From: a virus
Reading direction: 5' to 3' (one strand)
DNA: 64,000 nucleotides
IMG/VR virus record: IMGVR_UViG_3300032047_002388
Coordinates: 1 to 64,000 of that record
Shown here piece after piece: positions 33,078 through 40,194 of the stretch; position 1 is the first letter of the stretch, and each line of letters starts with the position of its first letter. Both the position numbers and the translations under genes were made by a program. The notes below the pieces were generated by a model, which saw nothing but the letters and a program-made list of their open reading frames with translations, was not told the DNA's origin and made no database searches.

Positions 33078-33657
33078 ATACCTACAAGAATACACATTAG
33101 AACTTAAGAAAAGAACTAGTGAGGTATTAGGTAAACAGAAATCAAATGGAGGAGGGATATATTGGAGAGGATTAGATATGGCATCTAGTTGTGATTTATC
33201 ATCGGATGAAGAGAATCAGAAACTATATGATATCTACACCTCTAAGTTTATGTATGATATAATAACACCATATATCCCCAACCCATACCTATTCAATGAC
33301 CAGGTAGTTGTCAAAGAACCTAACGAGGACTTTGTATTTGAATCACATTATGATAATCAACATGGACCAACCCCTGGCGATAAAAGTTTAGTAACTATTA
33401 ACTGTATGATAGTACTAGATGATTTCACCGATGAGAATGGTGCGATAGAAGTAATGGATACTAATTGGATAAGGTTATATCCGAAGGTTGGGGATATCTT
33501 AATGATAGAAGGATTCACTTCACATAGAAGTTTCAAGAATAATTCGGATGATGTTAGAAGGGCGTATCTTTGTGTGTACTCTAATAAACCAATAGGTAAA
33601 GGATTCAAAAGTGGTTTCTATTATAACAATTTTGTTATATCAAAACAAATTCGATGA
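33031..33657 (+). CDS. phytanoyl-CoA-dioxygenase-like oxygenase
   Basis: A 208-residue protein with FVFESHYDNQHG (HxD), CMIVLDDFTDENGAIEVM, MIEGFTSHRSFKN (distal His) and RRAYLCVYSNKP (Arg). This is the PhyH branch of 2-oxoglutarate/Fe(II) oxygenases. Its start overlaps the methyltransferase by 47 nt. It may hydroxylate a modified sugar or an amino acid. Confidence 0.8.
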   Translation: MKYKLLKNVVPNHYCEYLQEYTLELKKRTSEVLGKQKSNGGGIYWRGLDMASSCDLSSDEENQKLYDIYTSKFMYDIITPYIPNPYLFNDQVVVKEPNEDFVFESHYDNQHGPTPGDKSLVTINCMIVLDDFTDENGAIEVMDTNWIRLYPKVGDILMIEGFTSHRSFKNNSDDVRRAYLCVYSNKPIGKGFKSGFYYNNFVISKQIR

Positions 33658-34442
33658 AGAAGGTAATAGTTTCAATAGCAAGTCCTGATTATATACAATA
33701 CTTTCTTCCTATGATTCAAAGTTCAATTGATGAAGGAAAGTGGGATGGTGATTTCTGTTTAATCGTAAATGAAGATATTGAATGGGAGTTAGCTAATAAA
33801 CTAATACAAAAAAGAGTTCATATATTTAAAACACCTCAACTACCAGAAAACCCAACAATCCATTGGCATAAAATGTATTTGTTTGATAGGTACTTTAAAA
33901 AATGGGATTGGATATTATATTGTGATTTAGATGTTTTATTTTTAAATCCAATAGAACTTAATTTATCAGAAAAAGATAAGAACTTCATTTATACCAAAAA
34001 AGATGATTTATCATTTATGGAACATTTCTCAGATAATGAATCCAAAGAGAAAGATTTGATATATGAGAAGTATGGTGATGGAGATGCATTACAAAGTTGT
34101 TTCTTATTATATCATAGTGATATGATTGATTCTAATTACTTTAAAAAATTATACGATGCATACTTGTATTACTATTGTGAACATAAACTAAACAAAAAAC
34201 CATATTGGGACCAAACGATATTTAATATTGTGTTTTATAAAAAGTGGTTAGATATTGGTGATGAGTTTATAGCAATAAATCCTATGATGCATGATATTGA
34301 TTGGAATTGGGATAAATTGAATAATCCCTATACAGATACTAATGATTATAGTAATACAACAGCACTACACTTTTTTCATTTTGTAGCACCTTGGGATAAG
34401 AATAATTTAAGATTTTACCCTATTTGGAAAAAATATAATTAG
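33654..34442 (+). CDS. GT8-like glycosyltransferase
   Basis: A 262-residue protein with VIVSIASPDYIQYFLPM at the start, LYCDLDVLFLNPI (the DxD metal/nucleotide-sugar motif near residue 92) and ALHFFHFVAPWDKNN near the end. This matches the layout of GT-A fold family-8-type transferases. It overlaps the oxygenase by 4 nt. Sugar donor unknown. Confidence 0.75.
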   Translation: MKKVIVSIASPDYIQYFLPMIQSSIDEGKWDGDFCLIVNEDIEWELANKLIQKRVHIFKTPQLPENPTIHWHKMYLFDRYFKKWDWILYCDLDVLFLNPIELNLSEKDKNFIYTKKDDLSFMEHFSDNESKEKDLIYEKYGDGDALQSCFLLYHSDMIDSNYFKKLYDAYLYYYCEHKLNKKPYWDQTIFNIVFYKKWLDIGDEFIAINPMMHDIDWNWDKLNNPYTDTNDYSNTTALHFFHFVAPWDKNNLRFYPIWKKYN

Positions 34443-35282
34443 ATGAGCGAAATAAAAGTTAACATCAATCCTAATAGTAATCGTAAACTATGGGTATATG
34501 GTTGTTCTTATTCTGATAATTGGAACGATAGAGTAATACCTTATGAAGAAACATGGTGGGGAATCATAGCGAAAGAACTAAACCTCAACGTAGTAAGAAA
34601 CCATCATGAAGATGAGGATGATGTAATAAGAACACAATTCGGATTAGGTGGACAAGGATGGAATAGTGTAGAGAGACAAATCCTTATGACTATGAATGAA
34701 TGGAGTAAGGACGATGTAATCATAATAGAAGAACCCCCAAGAATACGAAGTCAATGGCACAACCTTAAACTAGAAGGATGGGAAAATATGGACCACAAAA
34801 TTCTGTCAACCATATTACCTGAGCAATACAATAACAAACCCTTATTCAAGGATTTACAATTAAATGATTATAACCGAGTGATGAGACACGAGGCGGTAAA
34901 CTTAGATTCTCTCAGCGGACTACAAGATATCTACCTTATACAAGGATACCTTAACTTCTCTATGTATAGGGGAACAATCGAGTCGTTAACTCAGCATTTC
35001 CCCAACATCCACACATGGAACTTTGAAGGAGGATACTTAGATTGGTATTGGGGAGAAGAAAATAAACTCACAACCGGTGCGATACTTCCCCTATGGGATG
35101 AGTTTAAAGAGAAACCCTACCGATTAAAGTTTGGATTATGGGATACTTATATAGAATGGATGTGGAGAACTCCTCTTGCGTGGGCGAATTGGAAGAAGGT
35201 TGACGACCATCAAAACGCGTATGGACACAAGGTAATGGGGAAAATGTTTGTTAAGCAATTAAGAACTAAGTATGGTTTATAA
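34443..35282 (+). CDS. SGNH-like protein
   Basis: The 279-residue protein begins LWVYGCSYSDNWNDRV, has GLGGQGWNSV (Gly block) and DVIIIEEPPRIR, and ends HQNAYGHKVMGKMFVKQL as the His block. Sequence diverges from classical GDSL enzymes. Last gene before the promoter at 35347. Confidence 0.68.
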   Translation: MSEIKVNINPNSNRKLWVYGCSYSDNWNDRVIPYEETWWGIIAKELNLNVVRNHHEDEDDVIRTQFGLGGQGWNSVERQILMTMNEWSKDDVIIIEEPPRIRSQWHNLKLEGWENMDHKILSTILPEQYNNKPLFKDLQLNDYNRVMRHEAVNLDSLSGLQDIYLIQGYLNFSMYRGTIESLTQHFPNIHTWNFEGGYLDWYWGEENKLTTGAILPLWDEFKEKPYRLKFGLWDTYIEWMWRTPLAWANWKKVDDHQNAYGHKVMGKMFVKQLRTKYGL

Positions 35283-35346
35283 TACTATCAATATATATCA
35301 AGATAAAAAGTCCGAAGCGAAAACGACGAAAAAAGTTGTAAAAAGA

Positions 35347-35379
35347 TTTGGAGCTTTGGATTTTATTTCGTATATTAGC
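35347..35379 (+). promoter_or_regulatory. Bacteroidota-type promoter (TTGG class)
   Basis: TTTGGAGCTTTGG from 35347, 20-nt spacer, TATATTAGC at 35371-35379. It decides the start of the next gene. Confidence 0.8.
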
Positions 35380-35404
35380 TATGAATTTAAAAATTATTAG
35401 AGAT

Positions 35405-35635
35405 ATGGTACACAAAAATGGCAACAAAGATTTTAAATCTTTTAAATCGAATGGAACTCAATATCACACATATGATAACAAGTTTCACAATTGGGATGGT
35501 CCGGCCATCATTAAAGAGAATGGCGATAAACAATGGTTCATATATGGTATAGAATATACCAAACAAGAATTTCAAAACCAAGTTGGAGAAATGAATAGGA
35601 GAAACGATGCAACCTCGATTCCAAAAAACATATAA
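35405..35635 (+). CDS. MORN-like repeat protein
   Basis: 76 residues from ATG 35405; upstream ATGs (35348, 35381) lie in or before the promoter's start point. FHNWDGPAIIKENGDKQWFI fits the phage repeat of type H-x-x-DGPA-...-G-x-x-x-W seen in MORN-like proteins. Only one repeat is complete. Function unknown. Confidence 0.65.
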   Translation: MVHKNGNKDFKSFKSNGTQYHTYDNKFHNWDGPAIIKENGDKQWFIYGIEYTKQEFQNQVGEMNRRNDATSIPKNI

Positions 35636-35853
35636 TGAAGTACGACCCAAAGAACCCCTTATCTGAACAAGAACTCGATAAACTCGGTAAAGAGGATTTT
35701 GATGGTTTCATTGAATACCTTGATGGTATGAGTGAACACAAGAAACGAAAAAAGAATCCTAGAGTGAAAGAGATGAAAGAAAAGAAAAGGCAAGTATTGA
35801 GAAATACTGGTATATATAAAATCAAAACAAACCGAGACCAGTGGTTTGATTAA
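35635..35853 (+). CDS. hypothetical 72-aa charged protein
   Basis: Lys/Glu-rich helical product (LSEQELDKLGKEDFDGFIEYL) starting at the previous stop. No known family. Confidence 0.65.
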   Translation: MKYDPKNPLSEQELDKLGKEDFDGFIEYLDGMSEHKKRKKNPRVKEMKEKKRQVLRNTGIYKIKTNRDQWFD

Positions 35854-35855
35854 CT

Positions 35856-36047
35856 ATGAGAAAATTAATTTATTTAATAGTACCTAACGAAGGAAACTAC
35901 TACCATGTAGAGTTTATTACCGATAGAGAACCCAAGTGGACAGAAGAACAATTTCTACGTCATAGACGTGGATACAAGATGGAGATGATAAGTAATGAAG
36001 AAGCAGAGGAGAAAATCCCAACATCAAGAGAAGTTAAGTTGGGATGA
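35856..36047 (+). CDS. hypothetical 63-aa protein
   Basis: Beta/alpha-looking small protein (KLIYLIVPNEGNYYHVEFI). Its end overlaps the following small gene by 53 nt. No family recognised. Confidence 0.6.
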   Translation: MRKLIYLIVPNEGNYYHVEFITDREPKWTEEQFLRHRRGYKMEMISNEEAEEKIPTSREVKLG

Positions 36048-36174
36048 TATGACTTATGGTGAGGCATCTCACCACATCGGTAAGAAAACAACTGAGAAGG
36101 TACACAAATCTCAGAAGGATTATAATCGTAAAAAGAAACACAAGAACAGAGGTTTCGATGATAACGATTGGTAG
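35995..36174 (+). CDS. hypothetical 59-aa strongly basic protein
   Basis: Lys/Arg/His-rich (KKQRRKSQHQEKLSWDDM, YNRKKKHKNRG) and ending 3 nt before the tRNA-Glu. May bind nucleic acid. Confidence 0.5.
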   Translation: MKKQRRKSQHQEKLSWDDMTYGEASHHIGKKTTEKVHKSQKDYNRKKKHKNRGFDDNDW

Positions 36175-36177
36175 AAT

Positions 36178-36249
36178 GGCCCGTTCGTCTATCGGTTAGG
36201 ACGTTAGGTTTTCATCCTAGAAAGAGGAGTTCGATTCTCCTACGGGCTA
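36178..36249 (+). tRNA. tRNA-Glu (TTC anticodon)
   Basis: A 72-nt cloverleaf: acceptor GGCCCGT/ACGGGCT, anticodon stem TTAGG/CCTAG (one mismatch) around TTTTCAT, T-arm AGGAG/CTCCT. CCA not encoded. Reads GAA, the major Glu codon here. Confidence 0.93.
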
Positions 36250-36271
36250 CTAATTTTTTTAAAAGACAATA

Positions 36272-36445
36272 ATGAATGAAAGAGAAGATTTCTTAAAGGG
36301 TGTTATTGTATTTGTATTAGCAGCAATAGCAATTTCATATATAACACGATTAATCGGACACCCTCTAAACGCACTAGAGGGTTTCGGTGTTGTTATGCTA
36401 TTGGTATTAATAAAGAATTACTTTGATATGAATAGTGAAACATGA
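36272..36445 (+). CDS. small membrane protein, two hydrophobic segments
   Basis: A 57-residue protein, ATG at 36272, with hydrophobic helices at about 8-26 and 36-48. Overlaps the next gene by 4 nt. Unknown function. Confidence 0.6.
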   Translation: MNEREDFLKGVIVFVLAAIAISYITRLIGHPLNALEGFGVVMLLVLIKNYFDMNSET

Positions 36446-36645
36446 GATATCCTTCATATAAGAGACCGATTGAAAGAGTTAATAATAAACTATATGTTAT
36501 ACACGCAGAGTACGAACAACATAAGATAAAGAACGTATCAATGGTAAAAGAATGGTTGGGAGTAGATACTGTATTTAGACAACATTCAAAAGGTACTTAT
36601 ATTTTTTGTGAGGAAATTCAAGATGTAGATTGGGAAAATGTATAA
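36442..36645 (+). CDS. hypothetical 67-aa protein
   Basis: Begins with the ATGA overlap. Basic N-terminus and a mixed alpha/beta pattern (NKLYVIHAEYEQHKIK). Overlaps the oxygenase gene by 8 nt. No family recognised. Confidence 0.65.
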   Translation: MRYPSYKRPIERVNNKLYVIHAEYEQHKIKNVSMVKEWLGVDTVFRQHSKGTYIFCEEIQDVDWENV

Positions 36646-37168
36646 TCAAGAAGTAATATTTACCAAAGAAGAATGTAAACGTATCATTGATATGAATAGT
36701 GGATTTACACAAAGTAAATTAGCTTCTGCAGATGATGGATATAAATCATCGGAAAGGTCAAGTTATGATTCTGTAACTAAGACAACTGATGAGATACGAA
36801 ACCTACTTCTACCAAAATTATCTAAATATGGAGTGATTGAATTATCTAATTACTTTAATATTCTAAGATATGAAAAAGGTCAAGAGTTTAAAAAACATAG
36901 AGATATTGGTCTTAACAAACATACAAACAAACGATACAGAACATTAATTATACAACTATCTAACTTTGATGATTATGAAGGTGGTGATTTGATTGTATGG
37001 GATAACAACGAACAAATAGAAACTGTATGTAATAAAGAGATTGGAAATATGATTTTATTCCCATCTAAACTATTACATCAAGCAAAACCAGTTATAAGTG
37101 GAACACGATATGTAATGACATTTTTTCTTACAAACGAACACTTTAACATAAAAAACACTCTAATTTAA
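36638..37168 (+). CDS. 2-oxoglutarate/Fe(II) oxygenase
   Basis: The 176-residue protein has EFKKHRDIGLN (HxD), TLIIQLSNFDDYEGGDLIVW, LHQAKPVISGTRYVMTFFL (distal His and Arg). It is the compact phage-type dioxygenase. One of five in the window. Confidence 0.82.
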   Translation: MYNQEVIFTKEECKRIIDMNSGFTQSKLASADDGYKSSERSSYDSVTKTTDEIRNLLLPKLSKYGVIELSNYFNILRYEKGQEFKKHRDIGLNKHTNKRYRTLIIQLSNFDDYEGGDLIVWDNNEQIETVCNKEIGNMILFPSKLLHQAKPVISGTRYVMTFFLTNEHFNIKNTLI

Positions 37169-37180
37169 TATGTATATAAT

Positions 37181-37639
37181 ATGAGATGGGTAGAATACTT
37201 TAGAACTTTGGCTCACACGGTCAAACTAAAATCCAAAGATGAGAACACACAAATTGGTGCAATCATAGTTGGTAAGGATAAAGAAATTGTATCTACTGGT
37301 TATAACTCATTTCCACGAGGATTAAAAGATAACATTAGAGAAAGACAACAAAGACCAGAAAAGTATTTTTGGTTTGAACACGCAGAAAGAAATGCGATAT
37401 ATAACGCTGCAAGAATAGGAGTATCAACTAAGGGTTGTACTATGTATCTATCTTGTGGAATCCCTTGTTCAGATTGTGCAAGGGGAATTATAAATGCTGG
37501 TATCACACGAATCTTTTGTGAAAGAGGTGATGTTACCAAAGGAAAACATTGGGAGGAGAACTACGAAAGAAGTTGGGCGATGTTGGAAGAGGCTGGAATC
37601 AATGTTCAATTTTATGACGATGAATTTTTAAGCTTATGA
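37181..37639 (+). CDS. deoxycytidylate (dCMP) deaminase
   Basis: The 152-residue protein has the zinc motif HAE (67-69) and PCSDC (95-99), with TQIGAIIV and STGYNSFPRGL upstream as in dCMP deaminases. It converts dCMP to dUMP, feeding the thymidylate synthase encoded at 58607. It overlaps the next small gene by 4 nt. Confidence 0.92.
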   Translation: MRWVEYFRTLAHTVKLKSKDENTQIGAIIVGKDKEIVSTGYNSFPRGLKDNIRERQQRPEKYFWFEHAERNAIYNAARIGVSTKGCTMYLSCGIPCSDCARGIINAGITRIFCERGDVTKGKHWEENYERSWAMLEEAGINVQFYDDEFLSL

Positions 37640-37767
37640 ACATAGATAAATTTATAGAAACAAGTACAAAGAGTGAAATTTTAAATAAACTCTTAGAACT
37701 TAAAACACAACCTCAAACAGAGGATGTGAAATTATTAATACAAAAATTACAACAAACACTAAGATGA
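37636..37767 (+). CDS. hypothetical 43-aa helical protein
   Basis: Leu/Lys-rich (EILNKLLELKTQPQTEDV), overlapping both neighbours by 4 nt. The tight packing supports it as real; no family recognised. Confidence 0.6.
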   Translation: MNIDKFIETSTKSEILNKLLELKTQPQTEDVKLLIQKLQQTLR

Positions 37768-37946
37768 CAGAAGAAAAGATGATTGAGGAGATTCTATATG
37801 AATCCCATTCGGTTGGTATGAGAAGTGAGGTAATGAGCAGAGCAAACGATATCATGGGTTCTGAGGATTTCAAGTCAGATTGGAGAAATAGAAGAGTTGA
37901 CGCATATCAACAAGCTTACAAAGAACTAGTTGGTAGTAAATTCTAA
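37764..37946 (+). CDS. hypothetical 60-aa protein
   Basis: Acidic N-terminus then a helix (DAYQQAYKELV). It closes the run before the probable virion gene at 37965. Unknown. Confidence 0.65.
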   Translation: MTEEKMIEEILYESHSVGMRSEVMSRANDIMGSEDFKSDWRNRRVDAYQQAYKELVGSKF

Positions 37947-37952
37947 TAAGTC

Positions 37953-37963
37953 ATATTTATATA
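37953..37963 (+). promoter_or_regulatory. ATATTTATATA motif, possible late element
   Basis: Ends 1 nt before the ATG of the probable virion protein, so it cannot act as an ordinary -10 box for a leadered mRNA. Confidence 0.35.
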
Positions 37964-37964
37964 C

Positions 37965-39404
37965 ATGGCACAGATATTTCCAACACCGAACAATGTAAAC
38001 ACTCAACCTATATCAAGAAGGGTTAGTGATAAGTTTAAGAAAATAAAAACTACAACTAACTTAGAAAAGATAAGCATTGTTAACGATTACCCAGTCATTA
38101 GAGGTAGAGAAGAGGATGGAAGTCCAGAAAACATTATATCCTACGCTAAAAGGATTAGAGACCACTACAATATTAAAACATCTGATGAAACAAAACACAA
38201 AGGTGTTCTTACTCCTCCTCATACTCAAGGTGTTGATTACTTTACAAACACAATAAATAGATTATCTCAATTTTATATTGCACCTGATAACTATAATGTA
38301 CCCCTACCAGAACCATTTGGTTATAGAGGATTTGAAGAATGGAAACAAGGTGCTACATTAGTAGAACGTAATTTTGCTGGTAATGCAACTTCATTTAGAT
38401 TTGTTATAGAATTCTTCGAAACTGGTAACAGATATTATAGTAGAAGATTAAGAGATGATTTAAATGAAGCAGACCAAAATGGTAATCCATATTTTACAAA
38501 ACATCTTATACCAACTATTATGATTCAATTGAATCAATTACAAAATTACCAAAAGGCATTCTGGCCACTAGAGGCTGTATGGGATGTACAAGTTCTTGAT
38601 TCACTAGGAAGTGGTTCAACTACTGAGTCTAACGAAATAGAAGTAGTTCAATATATAGATGCGTTGTTAAAAGGTCAACCAGTAACTAGAGATAACAAAT
38701 TAAAATCACCATACAAGAAAGGTACTGTTATATCTACCCATTGGTTTTCTCAAAATCCAAGAGGACTTGGAGATGATGAAACTGCATCATTCCTCGATGT
38801 AGATTTAAGTGGTGGAACAGATGCCGTAGATTCAGCAGGAGATACTGGAGTTGCAGAACCAACGCCAGGTGGAGGAGGAAGTACTCGAACAGTACAAGCA
38901 GATGATGGAACAGATGTTAACATTAGAGGAAATACTGGTAACCTAACAGACCAAGAAGTAGCAAATATATCAGCTGATTTAGGATTCGGACCTGGTACAG
39001 ACGAAACAACTACTGGTACAACATTTGCAGTAGATACTGATGGTGATGGTGAAATTGAATCTATTCTTAATCTAAACGATGACCCTAACTTCGAAACAAC
39101 ATTTGACCCATTTGGAAACGCTATTGGTAACAATGATACTTTTGGTGCAGCTGCAATATTAGGTAACAATTTATCTAATCTACAATCAGACGTACAAAAC
39201 TATAACAACACACAACCTTTAGGTGTTGGTGGTGCTCAAGGAAATTATGCTCCATTTGGTACACCAGGTGAATTCTCATATCAAACGAAATATTTTCAAG
39301 GAACAGAATATATTTGGAATAGAATGAATTCAGGTAAATGGGAGCCAACTTTCACTGCAAGTGGATTTGGTGGATTTGGCTTTAGTGGTGGACTCACCTT
39401 TTAA
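37965..39404 (+). CDS. probable virion structural protein
   Basis: A 479-residue protein with a folded N-terminal part (about 1-270, rich in Tyr/Phe/Asn) and a low-complexity Gly/Thr/Asp C-terminal part. It includes a DTDGDGEIES calcium-type loop and ends GFGGFGFSGGLTF, typical of phage tail or baseplate proteins. It sits before the Hint protein gene at 40195. I recognise no named family; the role is inferred from composition and size. Confidence 0.65.
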   Translation: MAQIFPTPNNVNTQPISRRVSDKFKKIKTTTNLEKISIVNDYPVIRGREEDGSPENIISYAKRIRDHYNIKTSDETKHKGVLTPPHTQGVDYFTNTINRLSQFYIAPDNYNVPLPEPFGYRGFEEWKQGATLVERNFAGNATSFRFVIEFFETGNRYYSRRLRDDLNEADQNGNPYFTKHLIPTIMIQLNQLQNYQKAFWPLEAVWDVQVLDSLGSGSTTESNEIEVVQYIDALLKGQPVTRDNKLKSPYKKGTVISTHWFSQNPRGLGDDETASFLDVDLSGGTDAVDSAGDTGVAEPTPGGGGSTRTVQADDGTDVNIRGNTGNLTDQEVANISADLGFGPGTDETTTGTTFAVDTDGDGEIESILNLNDDPNFETTFDPFGNAIGNNDTFGAAAILGNNLSNLQSDVQNYNNTQPLGVGGAQGNYAPFGTPGEFSYQTKYFQGTEYIWNRMNSGKWEPTFTASGFGGFGFSGGLTF

Positions 39405-39414
39405 ATAATAAGTT

Positions 39415-39768
39415 ATGAAATATAATTGGTATTACATAGGACTGGCAATCGTCCTTTATATGATTGGCCAAACTGCAGTATGGTTTCAACACAACTGGCA
39501 GTTCAAAGACCCAAGTAAATCTCCATCATGGTGGGGATGGTATCTAATGGCAATCCCACTAACATGGGTATTCCTACAAGCAACAAAAGTTGGTGTAGAA
39601 GGATTCGGAGGTAATCTCTGGCCAAATAGATTTATTGGGTTTGTAGTTGGTATGGTATCTTATATACTATTAACAAATCACTTTTTCAATGAACCAGTTA
39701 CACCAAAGATTGCAGTACAGTTGGGACTAGCATTTTCTATATTATTAGTACAGTTATTTTGGAAGTAA
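39415..39768 (+). CDS. four-TM small membrane protein
   Basis: The 117-residue protein has about four hydrophobic helices with Trp-rich ends (SPSWWGWYLMAIPLTWVFLQ). No charged active site. Located between structural genes, possibly an envelope-modifying factor. Confidence 0.7.
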   Translation: MKYNWYYIGLAIVLYMIGQTAVWFQHNWQFKDPSKSPSWWGWYLMAIPLTWVFLQATKVGVEGFGGNLWPNRFIGFVVGMVSYILLTNHFFNEPVTPKIAVQLGLAFSILLVQLFWK

Positions 39769-39771
39769 ATA

Positions 39772-39781
39772 ATATTTATAG
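39772..39781 (+). promoter_or_regulatory. ATATTTATAG motif, possible late element
   Basis: Lies 2 nt before the ATG at 39784. Confidence 0.35.
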
Positions 39782-39783
39782 AT

Positions 39784-40143
39784 ATGAAGAATGTTTACAA
39801 GAAGGTGGGATGGAGAAAACATTTAGTACCAAACCAAAGGGAATGGATTACTGAATATATGAACACGCATGGTGTTGATTTTTACACTAGAGCAATAGAC
39901 CTTATCAACATGGCATGGAAATACAATAGAAAAGAAATTGTATTAGCAAAGTTTATAAAAACAAATATATGTGTTGTTGTTCAACGTAAAGATTATGAAA
40001 TAGCAATGAAATATTGCATGATGTGGTTAGAACATAAAGAAGAATATGAATACTGTGCTATCGTTAGGGATTATCTAAGTGAAAGAAAAACTAAATCTAA
40101 AAAATTATCTTTTGAAGAACAAATTCACAGTTTAATATCATAA
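39784..40143 (+). CDS. hypothetical protein with UVR-like C-terminal motif
   Basis: The 119-residue protein contains HGVDFYTRAIDLINMAW in the middle and YEIAMKYCMMWLEHKEEYEYCAIVRDYL near the end, similar to the 19557 protein and to UVR motifs (E-x-Y-E-x-A-x-x-R-D). Probably an adaptor or interaction module. Function unknown. Confidence 0.65.
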   Translation: MKNVYKKVGWRKHLVPNQREWITEYMNTHGVDFYTRAIDLINMAWKYNRKEIVLAKFIKTNICVVVQRKDYEIAMKYCMMWLEHKEEYEYCAIVRDYLSERKTKSKKLSFEEQIHSLIS

Positions 40144-40194
40144 AATACATTTATCAGATACTTATATAAAGAACAGCAATAAGAAAGAAATTAA

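Noticed and set aside
38750-39169. 139-aa minus-strand frame
   Set aside because: It is the shadow of the low-complexity region of the 37965 gene.
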